27,820 nt of DNA from Bacillota bacterium. GTDB lineage: Bacteria; Bacillota; Clostridia; Acetivibrionales; DTU013. The notes beneath the pieces are model-generated. The model had not been told where the DNA came from and searched no databases. It saw only the letters and a program-made list of their open reading frames with translations. Each line of letters begins with the position of its first letter. The first letter of the stretch is position 1. The position numbers and the translations under genes are program-made. The DNA lies in contig JAEZCO010000040.1 in assembly GCA_023433505.1 (NCBI GenBank), forward strand, positions 1 through 27,820, in the 5' to 3' direction. Positions 8,340 to 16,665 of the stretch are shown piece after piece.

Positions 8340-9680
8340 CTACTTGTTCACTACAGCATTGATGGCTTTTGCCAGATACTTTGCGCTTTCCAGACATTCC
8401 TCCATCAGATTGCCGTCTCCGCCGATTTCAATCAGAAGGGCTCCATTGCTTACATGCTGGTTAAATGTATTTTTGCTTAAAAAAACAGGCTGTGTCAATT
8501 GCGGACTCTGCTCCATCAAATTTTCCTGAAGGGCCAGGGCCAGCCGGAAATTCTCCTTCCAGGCGGGGTGGTTCTGCAGCACTTCGCCGGTGGATACTAC
8601 AAACATTATTTTCGCAGCTTTTTTTCCGTTGACGTCTACTACCTCCCGCAGTTTTTGATTGCCCCCCGCGGCATCCCTGTGAAGGTCGATAATGATTTTT
8701 ATACCGGGGTCCTCCTTTAATAGCGCCGTTACGGTTTTCAGGGAATTGACATAGGACTTGTTAAAGTCCGGATAATCATGGACCGTGGTGTTATGGATTA
8801 CATTCAGCTTGAAGCTTTTTCTAAGAACTTCCGCCAGTTCTTCTCCGACCCGCACCACGCTGAGCTTGGGATCTCTTGAACGGGTGGCTGTAAGCGAATT
8901 CAACTGTGAAATCTTTTGTATATAGCTTTCCGTTGTATGTGTATGGTAAATAAGAATCTTATTGTTCTTTTTATTGAAGTCAAGCTTTAAAGGCTTCTTC
9001 ACCAGTTCATTGATATCAACCGCATACTTGGTCTCATTGCGGATGACTATTTTTCCGTTGGATTCAAATTTTCCGGCAGGCGGTCCTTCTTTTTCCGCAT
9101 TCTTATCCGTGCTGATACTGCTTGCATCTTCCCTCAATCCTCGTGAGCTCAGGTCGGTATATGCTGCTTCAGCACCTATGGTGGACCTTTCGGCGATTAG
9201 TTCCTCCTGTGAGGGTACGCTGCCTTCAGTATCATCATAGAAAGGAGTATTCACAAGAGTTTCTTCCGGTTCTCCGGTGTTTTCAAGACTTCCTATTGAA
9301 TTCTCGGCTACTTCCTCGCTTGATGCAGCTTTACGACTGACCAATAAATAATAATCGTATAAGTCCGAAGCCTCCGCTGAAAGTACACAGGCAGGATTAT
9401 ACAAATCCACCGTAAAAAAATCCTTTAGCATGCCCCAGATGCCTTCTGAAGCAGCGGGAGCAGCAGCGCTTTTGTCTGGACTGAAAACCGGCAATGAGCT
9501 GCTGATTATGGATTTATAAATGTCGGTATTGATTTTGCCGATTTCACTGTTCATGACATATTTACCTGCAATGCCGCCGGATGCCATTCCTGCAAACAAT
9601 GCGATATTGATTACCAGAACCAAAGCTATTATGCGCGAGATAATCGATTTTTTTATGCCAAGCCTGTCCTTTGAATTCAT
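8340..9680 (-). CDS. spoIIP: Stage II sporulation protein P, peptidoglycan hydrolase
   Basis: SpoIIP is the amidase/endopeptidase that, with SpoIID and SpoIIM, thins septal peptidoglycan so the mother-cell membrane can engulf the forespore. This 446-residue protein has an N-terminal membrane anchor (about residues 12-35), a long variable linker rich in Ser, Glu and Ala, and the C-terminal catalytic domain. That domain carries the zinc-site motifs ILIYHTHTTESY, IIIDLHRDA and GALLIEIGGDGN. The start ATG 9680 has GAGGG five bases upstream. No gpr or holB neighbours are present. A long inverted repeat lies in its leader (9694-9754). It lies downstream of the metal block on the same strand and is probably transcribed separately during sporulation. 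Confidence 0.93.
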   Translation of the reverse strand: MNSKDRLGIKKSIISRIIALVLVINIALFAGMASGGIAGKYVMNSEIGKINTDIYKSIISSSLPVFSPDKSAAAPAASEGIWGMLKDFFTVDLYNPACVLSAEASDLYDYYLLVSRKAASSEEVAENSIGSLENTGEPEETLVNTPFYDDTEGSVPSQEELIAERSTIGAEAAYTDLSSRGLREDASSISTDKNAEKEGPPAGKFESNGKIVIRNETKYAVDINELVKKPLKLDFNKKNNKILIYHTHTTESYIQKISQLNSLTATRSRDPKLSVVRVGEELAEVLRKSFKLNVIHNTTVHDYPDFNKSYVNSLKTVTALLKEDPGIKIIIDLHRDAAGGNQKLREVVDVNGKKAAKIMFVVSTGEVLQNHPAWKENFRLALALQENLMEQSPQLTQPVFLSKNTFNQHVSNGALLIEIGGDGNLMEECLESAKYLAKAINAVVNK

Positions 9681-9693
9681 TTTTCCCTCGTAA

Positions 9694-9754
9694 GGATATC
9701 CCCGGAATTTTATAACCTTATAAATAAATAATATAAATTTCCGGGGGATATTAT
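9694..9754. repeat. Long imperfect inverted repeat in the spoIIP leader
   Basis: Arms of about 20 bases, reading GGATATCCCCGGAATTTTAT and its near complement around 9732-9754, have one mismatch and one bulge and flank an AT-rich loop. On the minus strand the hairpin ends about nine bases before the GAGGG ribosome-binding site of spoIIP. No T-run follows on either strand, so it is unlikely to be a plain terminator. Confidence 0.55.
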
Positions 9755-9826
9755 TACAGGAAGTAACCGATTATTAATATTTCATTTTGATTGACATTGG
9801 CATTTAAAGAAACAAAGGGCCGGGCA

Positions 9827-10759
9827 TCATGGATAAACATATTCGTCTTCCGGTTTGTCCGCACTCTGGACACTGTCGACCTTTATTATGGGAGTTTCCT
9901 CTCCTTCATAGGTTTCCGTATCAATTATTCCCGTCACTTTTAACCATGTGCCGCCTTTTAATTCCCCTGCCCTGTCATAACGGCATATCAGGCCGACAGG
10001 CTGTAAATCTGCGGCGCAACAGGACATCATCATCCGGACGATGCCAAAGCCGTTTTCCTTTAAGTTCTTATCCTTAAACACTTTAACGGTGATTTCGATC
10101 TTTTTGCCTTTATACTTTTCCACGTCGTAATAAATTTCGTCATTCCACAGTACAAAATTATCATTTCCAACAACAATGGTATTTCCTTTGAGCTTTAAAG
10201 CCGAGTCTGACTCATCGGTCCCATAAGCTGCAGCCTCTGCAGTTGCAGCAGCGTCACTGCCGCCCGAATCGGAGGTCCCTTCGGTATATTGCCAGGTATC
10301 ATCAGTGTTTTCTTCCGATGTATCATTGATTATTGTATCCCTGCTTTCATCAATCTCATCGGAAATATTTGCGTCACTGTCGCCGCTGTAAGGGCCATTA
10401 TTGCTATCCGCATTTTCAGCCAGCTGCGGGGTCATAAAACTGCTGCTGGCAATGGAAGATGCATCGATGACTTTGGCCGGTAAAATAAAGGCGGAAATCA
10501 AGGGGATTATAAAAAGCATATAGGGCAAGAGCTGTGCTTTTCTTCTTCCCGGCTTGAACAGAGTCCTGGCTGTAGACAACGCAATCAGCACCATGGCAAC
10601 AATACCGAACTTCATGTACGGCACGATCCTGGGATGGACATAATACTGTGCCCTGCCGGATGTGACCGTCACGTAGAAAAACAGGGCAAAACCCAACAAA
10701 ATAACCAGCCTGACAGCCGCTTCAATATTTATTCCGGCAAACCTTGATCCTCGCATCAC
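9827..10759 (-). CDS. TIGR03943/YcgQ-like (DUF1980) permease partner protein
   Basis: A 310-residue protein with three N-terminal membrane spans (roughly residues 12-33, 48-65 and 78-97), a Ser/Asp/Thr-rich linker of about 80 residues, and a C-terminal beta-rich domain with the conserved MSCCAADLQPVG segment. This is the architecture of YcgQ/TIGR03943 proteins, which are found beside UPF0718/YraQ permeases (YcgR), as here. The function is unproved; the twin Cys and the neighbourhood suggest metal handling. The start is GTG 10759 or the ATG directly after it, with GAGG upstream; only nine bases separate it from the permease gene. It ends the metal operon. Confidence 0.82.
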   Translation of the reverse strand: MMRGSRFAGINIEAAVRLVILLGFALFFYVTVTSGRAQYYVHPRIVPYMKFGIVAMVLIALSTARTLFKPGRRKAQLLPYMLFIIPLISAFILPAKVIDASSIASSSFMTPQLAENADSNNGPYSGDSDANISDEIDESRDTIINDTSEENTDDTWQYTEGTSDSGGSDAAATAEAAAYGTDESDSALKLKGNTIVVGNDNFVLWNDEIYYDVEKYKGKKIEITVKVFKDKNLKENGFGIVRMMMSCCAADLQPVGLICRYDRAGELKGGTWLKVTGIIDTETYEGEETPIIKVDSVQSADKPEDEYVYP

Positions 10760-10768
10760 CCATCACCT

Positions 10769-12382
10769 CTAAAACAATAATGACGTTACTATATACAATA
10801 AAACAAAAGAAAGAGTGACTATAATAAAGACCAGCTTTATTACAAATCTTTTCTTAAAAATTCCAAACAGCATGAGCAGGTTTTTTATATCGACCATCGG
10901 TCCCAAAACCAAAAAACCCATGACCGGTCCAAGGGCAAATTGGCTTGTAAAGGTCCTTGCAATAAAAGCATCAGAAGTTGAACAGATGGAAAGTACAAAA
11001 GCTGACGCCATCATAATCAGCAAGGATATAGCATTTCCCCCGCCGAGACTTGCAAGAGCTTCTTTTGGTATTATCGTCTGCACGATGGTTGAAAGAAATG
11101 CGCCAACCACGAGGAACCGTCCCACTTCGAAAAATTCCGAGGCCGCATGGGTAAAAATAGCATCCACCCTACCGAAAAATCCTTTTTTAGCTCCGTAATC
11201 CTTACTGCAGCACCCGCATTTGCAAGCAAAACTGTCCATTTTATCGCGAAGCACCGATTCCTCTTTCGGGAAAAACATCAGCATGACGCCGACAAACAAT
11301 GCAATCATGATCCCCAGATACACCCTGTAAAAAGCAACCGCCGGCTGTCCTGGAAATGCATATACGGTTGAGGCTATCACAATAGGGTTTACGATAGGCG
11401 CAGCCAGCATGAAGGTGACTGCTACGGGTAACGGCACACCTTTTTTCACCAGTCTTCCTGCAACAGGAACAATGGCACAGTCGCAGACCGAGAACAGCAA
11501 TCCGGAGAAAACAGCCACACCAAAGGCGGCAACCTTGTTTTTGGGGAAAAATTTCACAATGGTCTCCTGGGATATAAACACCTGAATTAGGGAGGAGACC
11601 AGTACGCCGATTAAGATAAAAGGAAAAGCCTGAATTAAAATACTTAAAAATACCGTATTGAATACCTGCAGTCCGGTCCAGTCAATATCCTCATGACTGA
11701 TTGCCCGGTATACCGTATACAGGAAATATGGCACGATCAATGCGAACAAAACCAAAAACAATATGTCGGACGGTTTGGAAAAAGGCTTCGCTTTTTTTGC
11801 AAATACCGCCCCCTGGTCCACAGCAAGCCTGAAATCCTCCTGCAAAGCCACGGACAGCACCGATGCGTGTTTGTTGATGCCTCCCAGGGCCTTAAGCATT
11901 TTGTCCCGTTTCGACCGGGATATTTCCTCGATCTGATTTGCAATAATCAAATCGCTGTTTGAAATCTGTTCGGTCAATATGGAGCCCATATTGTTCATAT
12001 AGACTTCAAAGGTGGAGGATTCCACAAGATGAATCACCCGGTCAAGTTTGCAATTCTTTCTTACTTTGCTGTCTTCCAGTGTATCCAGAAGATCTTCGAC
12101 CTTCTGCATCCCATTGTGTTCAATGATGATTCTATCCGGCAAATACTTTTCGATGATGCCTTTGATATAAGCCGAATCCGGCAGGCGGCCGTTAGCAACC
12201 CTGTCCAGAGATATATTTCTGCCGTCCGCCGGGTCAATGCCGATTTCCTCTTCCCCGGCTTCACATTGGATCACGGCGATTCTCTCTTCCGCCAATAAAT
12301 CGCTTTGAAGCAAGCTTTGAATGAAAGTAGTTTTTCCCGATCCCAAAAAGCCGGTGACAATGTCTACTTGCGCCTTCATCAT
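10769..12382 (-). CDS. CobW-like GTPase fused to UPF0718/YraQ-type permease
   Basis: A 537-residue fusion. Residues 1 to about 190 form a CobW/COG0523-like G domain with Walker A GFLGSGKTT (11-19). The usual ENEFG switch is replaced by QCEAG (39-43), the CxCC metal motif by NGRLPD (64-69) and the NKxD motif by NQIE. Residues from about 205 onward form a UPF0718 permease with nine or ten spans, the family motif CDCAIVPVAG (Cys300, Cys302) and a cytoplasmic Cys cluster CKCGCC (387-392). The start is ATG 12382, with GGGG upstream, rather than 13 codons earlier. It lies between a complete CobW gene and the YcgQ-like gene, so a GTP-gated metal transporter is plausible but unproved. The frame is continuous, so the fusion is not an obvious assembly artefact. 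Confidence 0.85.
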   Translation of the reverse strand: MMKAQVDIVTGFLGSGKTTFIQSLLQSDLLAEERIAVIQCEAGEEEIGIDPADGRNISLDRVANGRLPDSAYIKGIIEKYLPDRIIIEHNGMQKVEDLLDTLEDSKVRKNCKLDRVIHLVESSTFEVYMNNMGSILTEQISNSDLIIANQIEEISRSKRDKMLKALGGINKHASVLSVALQEDFRLAVDQGAVFAKKAKPFSKPSDILFLVLFALIVPYFLYTVYRAISHEDIDWTGLQVFNTVFLSILIQAFPFILIGVLVSSLIQVFISQETIVKFFPKNKVAAFGVAVFSGLLFSVCDCAIVPVAGRLVKKGVPLPVAVTFMLAAPIVNPIVIASTVYAFPGQPAVAFYRVYLGIMIALFVGVMLMFFPKEESVLRDKMDSFACKCGCCSKDYGAKKGFFGRVDAIFTHAASEFFEVGRFLVVGAFLSTIVQTIIPKEALASLGGGNAISLLIMMASAFVLSICSTSDAFIARTFTSQFALGPVMGFLVLGPMVDIKNLLMLFGIFKKRFVIKLVFIIVTLSFVLLYIVTSLLF

Positions 12383-12393
12383 CTTAAACCCCG

Positions 12394-13386
12394 TTATGCG
12401 GAAATATGAAACAGCCTGCACAATTCGCTTTTGTTCAGCTCTTTACCGATGATACATAATCTTCCGGTATAGTCGGCAGTGGTATTTTTTATTTCATATT
12501 CACCCGGGACAAAATCGAATTGTATCCATTTATCCTTTTCAAGCTGCAATATTCCCTTTCCTCTTAAAATCATTCCATAGGATTCCGCGTTTCCCAAAAC
12601 ATGTACGATATCCTTGATTTCCGTTTCATTGAATTTTCTTGGCGTTTCTATTCCCCAAACCTCAAAGACCTCGTCCGCACTATGATTATGTACGTGGTCA
12701 CATCCGCATTTGCAGTGTTCGTGATACATATGTCCCTTCAATACGACTTTCTTAGGATCATTTATCTGATGTTCAAGGGATATGGAAGCATCCTGTTCTG
12801 CGACGGATATAATAAGTCCTGCGTCAATGCTTTCCCATGGAGTGGAAATAATATTGGCCTTGCCATTCAGCTTCCGGATGGAGTCGACAGCCGATTCCAG
12901 CCTTTTACTTTCAGCCTTCTGTGTCCTGCTGAGAATCACGGTCTTTGCGCTTGTGATTTGATTTTCATAGAATTCTCCGAAATTTGCCATATAAATGCGG
13001 TATTTTAATACATCCACAACGGTAATGAGCATGTTAATTGTCAGCATATCCTCTAACTTGGGAGAACCGCAGGCTTTTACAACATCCGACAGCTTGCCCA
13101 CTCCCGACGGCTCGATAATAATCCTGTCAGGCTTGTATTTTGTTATCACTTCCTCAATGGCCCGCTCAAAATCGCCCACAAGGGTACAGCAAATACAGCC
13201 GGAGTTTATCTCCTTCACCTCTATATTGGATTTCTTGAGAATACTCCCGTCTATGCCGATTTCGCCGAATTCGTTTTCGATAATAATCAGCTTTTCGCCA
13301 TGGAGCTTTTCTTCCAGCAGCTTTTTGATCAAGGTGGTTTTTCCCGCACCTAAAAAGCCTGAAATGATATCAACCTTTGTCTTCAC
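12394..13386 (-). CDS. CobW/COG0523 G3E-family GTPase, zinc metallochaperone candidate
   Basis: A 330-residue GTPase. It shows Walker A GFLGAGKTT (10-18), switch ENEFGEIGID (38-47) and the metal-binding CICC motif (64-67). A His/Cys-rich segment (HEHCKCGCDHVHNH) precedes the CobW C-terminal domain. The guanine-specificity motif is SRTQ instead of NKxD. Family members such as B. subtilis ZagA (YciC) are Zur-controlled and deliver zinc; the neighbouring znu and Fur-family genes favour the same role here over cobalamin synthesis. The start is GTG 13386, with GGGAGG eight bases upstream; the longer frame from 13440 has no good site. It is followed after 11 bases by the GTPase-permease fusion, presumably co-transcribed. 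Confidence 0.88.
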   Translation of the reverse strand: MKTKVDIISGFLGAGKTTLIKKLLEEKLHGEKLIIIENEFGEIGIDGSILKKSNIEVKEINSGCICCTLVGDFERAIEEVITKYKPDRIIIEPSGVGKLSDVVKACGSPKLEDMLTINMLITVVDVLKYRIYMANFGEFYENQITSAKTVILSRTQKAESKRLESAVDSIRKLNGKANIISTPWESIDAGLIISVAEQDASISLEHQINDPKKVVLKGHMYHEHCKCGCDHVHNHSADEVFEVWGIETPRKFNETEIKDIVHVLGNAESYGMILRGKGILQLEKDKWIQFDFVPGEYEIKNTTADYTGRLCIIGKELNKSELCRLFHISA

Positions 13387-13415
13387 AAAACATTCCTCCC
13401 AGGTAAATAACACAC

Positions 13416-13444
13416 TGTATAAATTATATACAAGCCCCAAACAA
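13416..13444 (-). promoter_or_regulatory. Candidate promoter of the cobW operon
   Basis: On the minus strand TTGTTT (13439-13444) and TATACA (13416-13421) are 17 bases apart, about 30 bases before the GTG start. It would give the cobW-permease-YcgQ-like unit its own transcript besides read-through from zur. An overlapping TATAAT offers an alternative -10 without a good -35. Confidence 0.4.
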
Positions 13445-13479
13445 GAAATTATAAATAATATTTGAACATTTGATGGACT

Positions 13480-13505
13480 CTTTTATTCATGCAAAGGAAT
13501 AAAAG
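13480..13505. repeat. Hairpin between the zur-like gene and cobW
   Basis: CTTTTATTC and GAATAAAAG form a perfect 9-bp stem around an 8-base loop, 17 bases after the zur-like stop. No T-run follows on the minus strand, so termination is doubtful; it may be a processing or regulator site. The loop holds ATGCAAA, a word also present in the znuA operator candidate. Confidence 0.4.
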
Positions 13506-13521
13506 CACCAGCGAGGGAGGG

Positions 13522-13965
13522 TCAATGTTTTTTGTCGGTTTTGCAGTTTTTGCAGTATCCGAAGATTTCAAGCTTGTGCCCTGTGACGCTGAAGTCCATT
13601 TGATTGTTTAGCTGCTTCTCAAATTCCTCAAAGGGACAGCCTTCCACGGCAAACATCTTTTTGCAGCCTACACAGACGATATGGTGCTTGTGCTCCCGCC
13701 GGTTCAGCTCAAACACTGCCGAGTTGTTGTCTGTCAAACTGGATTTAAGGGCAATGTCCTTACTTACAAAAATCTCAAGGATCCTGTATACGGTGGAAAG
13801 ATTGATGGAAGCGTCATTTTCCTTCAGCATCAGATAAACCTTCTCTGCCGTTATGGGCAAATCGGATTTTTCCAAAATATCATATACTAGGTTCCTGCTT
13901 TTCGTATTTTTCAAGCCCTGGTTTGTAAAAAATTCCTTTTTGTCTGATTTATGCAAATGCATCAT
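13522..13965 (-). CDS. zur: Fur-family metal-responsive repressor, probably Zur
   Basis: A 147-residue Fur-family repressor. The N-terminal winged helix includes the recognition region ASINLSTVYRILE, and the dimerisation domain holds the sensor stretch EHKHHIVCVGC and two structural Cys pairs (CVGC and CKNC). Its position directly downstream of znuACB and upstream of a COG0523 GTPase argues for zinc sensing (Zur) rather than iron or peroxide, but the metal cannot be fixed from sequence alone. The start region is ambiguous: AAGGG lies directly against ATGATG at 13965, which is too close, while a TTG four codons in would have ideal spacing. A short palindrome ATGCAAATGCAT over the start (13951-13962) shares an 11-base word with the znuA leader, hinting at autoregulation. 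Confidence 0.85.
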   Translation of the reverse strand: MMHLHKSDKKEFFTNQGLKNTKSRNLVYDILEKSDLPITAEKVYLMLKENDASINLSTVYRILEIFVSKDIALKSSLTDNNSAVFELNRREHKHHIVCVGCKKMFAVEGCPFEEFEKQLNNQMDFSVTGHKLEIFGYCKNCKTDKKH

Positions 13966-14023
13966 CCCTTAAAAAACATTCTTAATTATGTACTCTTTCT
14001 ATTATACAATAAATTCAAACAAA

Positions 14024-14863
14024 TTAGTGGATTTTTAATTTCAATATAAAGGTTGCCGCAAAGAAAAAAGCAGCAATCACCACAATAGTGGCCCCTGTAG
14101 CCGTCCCCCAGAAATAGGATAAAATAAGTCCCGCAAGGCCGGAAACCACCGCAATGGAAACAGACCACACATGGTACTGTTTCATGTTCTGGGCAATATT
14201 TCTTGCCGCAGCAGCAGGCAAAACCAGCAAGGAGCTTATGATCAAAACCCCCACCCATTGAATGGAAATCGTGACCACCACCGCCATGATGATGGTAAAA
14301 AAGTAATCATAAAAGTGGACGTTAATTCCCCTGCTTCTGGCAAGAGATTGATTGATGCTTACCATTAACAGTTTGTTGAAAACAAAAAACCACATGGCCA
14401 CCACAAGAACAAATGCAAAAGCCAGCATCAAAAGATCTGCCGAATTAATGCTTAACAGGTTGCCTATGAGATAAACGGAATACTTGTTAAAGCCTCCCCT
14501 CATGGAAAGTATCACAATTCCCAGCGCTACCGCCGTCGACGAAAAAACGCCGATAATGGTATCCGTTGAAGCCGTATTTGCATTTTTCACCAGCAAGATG
14601 GCGATGGAGAGTAAAATCGAAAAAAGGAGCATGGACCACAAAGGCTTGCCGATTCCTATGATGACACCTATGGCGATGCCTGTGAGGGCCGAATGCCCCA
14701 GCGCATCCGAAAAGAACGCCATCCGGTTGTTAATGATCATCGTCCCCAGCAAACCGAAGATCGGAGTAACCAGTAATATTCCAAGAAGAGCGTTCTTCAT
14801 GAATATATGCTGCGCCCACTGGAAAGGAAGCAGCAAATCAACCAGCTGATACCATAGTGACAT
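14024..14863 (-). CDS. znuB: Zinc ABC transporter permease
   Basis: A 279-residue ABC-3 family permease with about eight membrane spans, forming the channel for zinc (or possibly manganese) import with ZnuC and ZnuA. Typical features are the hydrophobic N-terminus after ALLGILLVTPIFGLLGT, the FFSDALGHSALTGIAIG segment and the conserved SLLVLPAAAARNIAQ helix. ATG 14863 overlaps the znuC stop as TAATG, and GGAGGTG seven bases upstream gives a strong coupled site. The length is normal for the family. Confidence 0.92.
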   Translation of the reverse strand: MSLWYQLVDLLLPFQWAQHIFMKNALLGILLVTPIFGLLGTMIINNRMAFFSDALGHSALTGIAIGVIIGIGKPLWSMLLFSILLSIAILLVKNANTASTDTIIGVFSSTAVALGIVILSMRGGFNKYSVYLIGNLLSINSADLLMLAFAFVLVVAMWFFVFNKLLMVSINQSLARSRGINVHFYDYFFTIIMAVVVTISIQWVGVLIISSLLVLPAAAARNIAQNMKQYHVWSVSIAVVSGLAGLILSYFWGTATGATIVVIAAFFFAATFILKLKIH

Positions 14864-15654
14864 TATAGTTCACCTCCTTCTTCGTTAAACAGCCCCAACC
14901 CAAACAAATCAACGACTCTGCTGTCAGTAAACACTTCTTTGGGAGTTCCGCTGCATTCGACGGTCTTATTGTTCAGAAACACAACGCGGTCGGCATATTG
15001 TGCCACCAGTTTCAAATCATGGGATACCAGGATAATGGACAAATCAAAATTTCTCCTCAGGTCGGAAACTGTTTTATAAAACATCTGCAAGCCGTTCTGG
15101 TCTATGCCTGAAACCGGTTCATCCAGAAGCAGCAGGTCAGGTATGGGGTCCAGCGCCAGCGCCAGCAGTACCCGCTGCAATTCTCCGCCGGACAATGCGC
15201 CAAGACGCCTGTTTATAAGGTGTTCCGCCTGGACGCGCGCCAAGCTTTGCAAGGCATTTTCATGAACCTTTTTGGAATGAAACAGCCATACCGGCAGGTT
15301 GGAATGCACAGACGCAAACATGTCAAAAACAGTTGTGGGAGAGCTGGTGTCGAAATCCAGCTTCTGGGGAACATAACCGATGAGCGGGCGTCCGGTGCGC
15401 TCTTTTTTGGCATCAAGGAAAATCAGCTCCCCCGTATGGGGAACCTCTCCCAGCATCGCTTTTAAAAGAGTACTTTTCCCTGCGCCATTGGGCCCTATTA
15501 ACGCAGTGAGGTCACCACAGTGAATGTGGAGATTAACACCCTTCAGAATTTCGTACTTGTTTCTCACAACCCCGAAATTCTCAATCCTAGTGCAGCATAA
15601 ACAACAGCTGCAGGAAGCGCATAGCGCTTTATCGCAATTTTCATGTTTACTCAT
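14863..15654 (-). CDS. znuC: Zinc ABC transporter ATP-binding protein with Cys-rich N-terminus
   Basis: A 263-residue ATPase driving zinc uptake. Walker A GPNGAGKST, signature LSGGELQRVLLA, Walker B LLLLDEPVSGID and the switch His in ILVSHDL are all present. The unusual part is the N-terminus: seven Cys in the first 21 residues (7, 12, 15, 17, 18, 20, 21) before the first strand, a possible metal-binding or sensing tail. I recall similar CC-TKIE openings in clostridial relatives, so it may be a lineage trait. The start at 15654 has AAGG seven bases upstream. It overlaps znuB and lies 51 bases after znuA. Confidence 0.92.
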   Translation of the reverse strand: MSKHENCDKALCASCSCCLCCTRIENFGVVRNKYEILKGVNLHIHCGDLTALIGPNGAGKSTLLKAMLGEVPHTGELIFLDAKKERTGRPLIGYVPQKLDFDTSSPTTVFDMFASVHSNLPVWLFHSKKVHENALQSLARVQAEHLINRRLGALSGGELQRVLLALALDPIPDLLLLDEPVSGIDQNGLQMFYKTVSDLRRNFDLSIILVSHDLKLVAQYADRVVFLNNKTVECSGTPKEVFTDSRVVDLFGLGLFNEEGGEL

Positions 15655-15705
15655 AGAGCCGCCTTGCCCCCAATTTAATGGTACTGTCGATATTTAAATG
15701 CGCCC

Positions 15706-16626
15706 TCATTTTAAGGCCTCTTGCAATACTTTCAGGTTACTGTCCATGATGTTTATATACGCATCCGGATCCATTGGCCCGGTAACAGCCGGGTCCAGCG
15801 TATAGATCTTTGCGCCCGAATCTTTTGCAATGGTTTCAGCCGCTTTGGAAGAATATTGAGGCTCCGCAAACAATGCTTTTACGTTTAACTTCCGGACGGT
15901 TGCAATGGTTTCATCAAGCTCCCTGGCACTGGGCTCGGAACCCGGCTCACGTTCAATGACGCCTGCAATATTGAGGTTAAACTCTTTTGCAAAGTACGGG
16001 AAAGCTTCATGGAAAGTAACGATGTCGCGGTTTTTGAGACCGTCCAGGGCCTTATGCATTTTGTCCCTCTCCGCTTCAAGCTTTTTTATGTATGCCTCCG
16101 TATTTGCCTTATAGCCGGACGCGTTGTCCGGGTCCAGGGCAGCCAGCTGCTCTCCGATATTGCTTACTTGCTTGATTGCATTGGAAACACTGACCCATAG
16201 ATGCGGATTATCCCCTTCATCGCCTTCTCCTTTGATTAATTCAATTCCTATGCTGGAATCAATGATTTGAAGCTCCGGAAATTGACGGATAACCTTATCC
16301 ATAAAGGATTCCATGCCTGCGCCGTTGACGACCAAAAACTGCGCTTTTTCTAGATTCCTCATATCTTCGGGAGTCGCTGAATAATCATGCAGGCATCCCG
16401 ATATCTGCTGTGTCATATCGACTACTTTTACATTCGGTATATCTTTAGCTACATTGATTGTCATAATATACATCGGGTAAAATGACGCAGCGATTGTGGT
16501 AATTTTTGTGCCATTTTCCAAATCACTATTGTCAGTAGTTGTAGCGTTATTTTTTTCACCGCAGCCACTAAATAAAACAAAACATAACAGCACTACAAAT
16601 ATAACCTTTACTAATTTAAATTTCAT
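15706..16626 (-). CDS. znuA: Zinc-binding lipoprotein of the ZnuABC importer
   Basis: A 306-residue cluster A-I (TroA/ZnuA) substrate-binding lipoprotein that captures zinc outside the membrane. The lipobox FSGC places the lipidated Cys at residue 22. The likely metal ligands are His80, His142, His206 and Asp278. The His-rich loop of Gram-negative ZnuA is replaced by a short acidic stretch (EGDEGDNPHLW). The start ATG 16626 has AAGGGG six bases upstream; codons farther upstream overlap the operator candidate and lack a proper start. It opens the zinc operon and is preceded by a promoter with a Fur-type palindrome. Manganese cannot be excluded as cargo. Confidence 0.9.
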   Translation of the reverse strand: MKFKLVKVIFVVLLCFVLFSGCGEKNNATTTDNSDLENGTKITTIAASFYPMYIMTINVAKDIPNVKVVDMTQQISGCLHDYSATPEDMRNLEKAQFLVVNGAGMESFMDKVIRQFPELQIIDSSIGIELIKGEGDEGDNPHLWVSVSNAIKQVSNIGEQLAALDPDNASGYKANTEAYIKKLEAERDKMHKALDGLKNRDIVTFHEAFPYFAKEFNLNIAGVIEREPGSEPSARELDETIATVRKLNVKALFAEPQYSSKAAETIAKDSGAKIYTLDPAVTGPMDPDAYINIMDSNLKVLQEALK

Positions 16627-16642
16627 CCTGCACCCCTTATAT

Positions 16643-16663
16643 TGCAAATAGTTTGCATTTGCA
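16643..16663 (-). promoter_or_regulatory. Candidate Zur operator in the znuA leader
   Basis: A perfect 6-3-6 palindrome TGCAAA-TAG-TTTGCA (16643-16657), followed by a second TTTGCA (16658-16663), lies between the predicted transcription start and the znuA ribosome-binding site. That is where a Fur-family repressor would block initiation. The 11-mer ATGCAAATGCA (minus strand) occurs again, on the plus strand, over the start of the zur-like gene. Confidence 0.55.
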
Positions 16664-16665
16664 TA

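Noticed and set aside
12394..13386. Considered a role of the CobW protein in cobalamin biosynthesis because of the cobalt genes nearby.
   Set aside because: It is co-directional with the znu and zur-like genes and separated from cbiMN by a terminator; the zinc metallochaperone role fits the context better.
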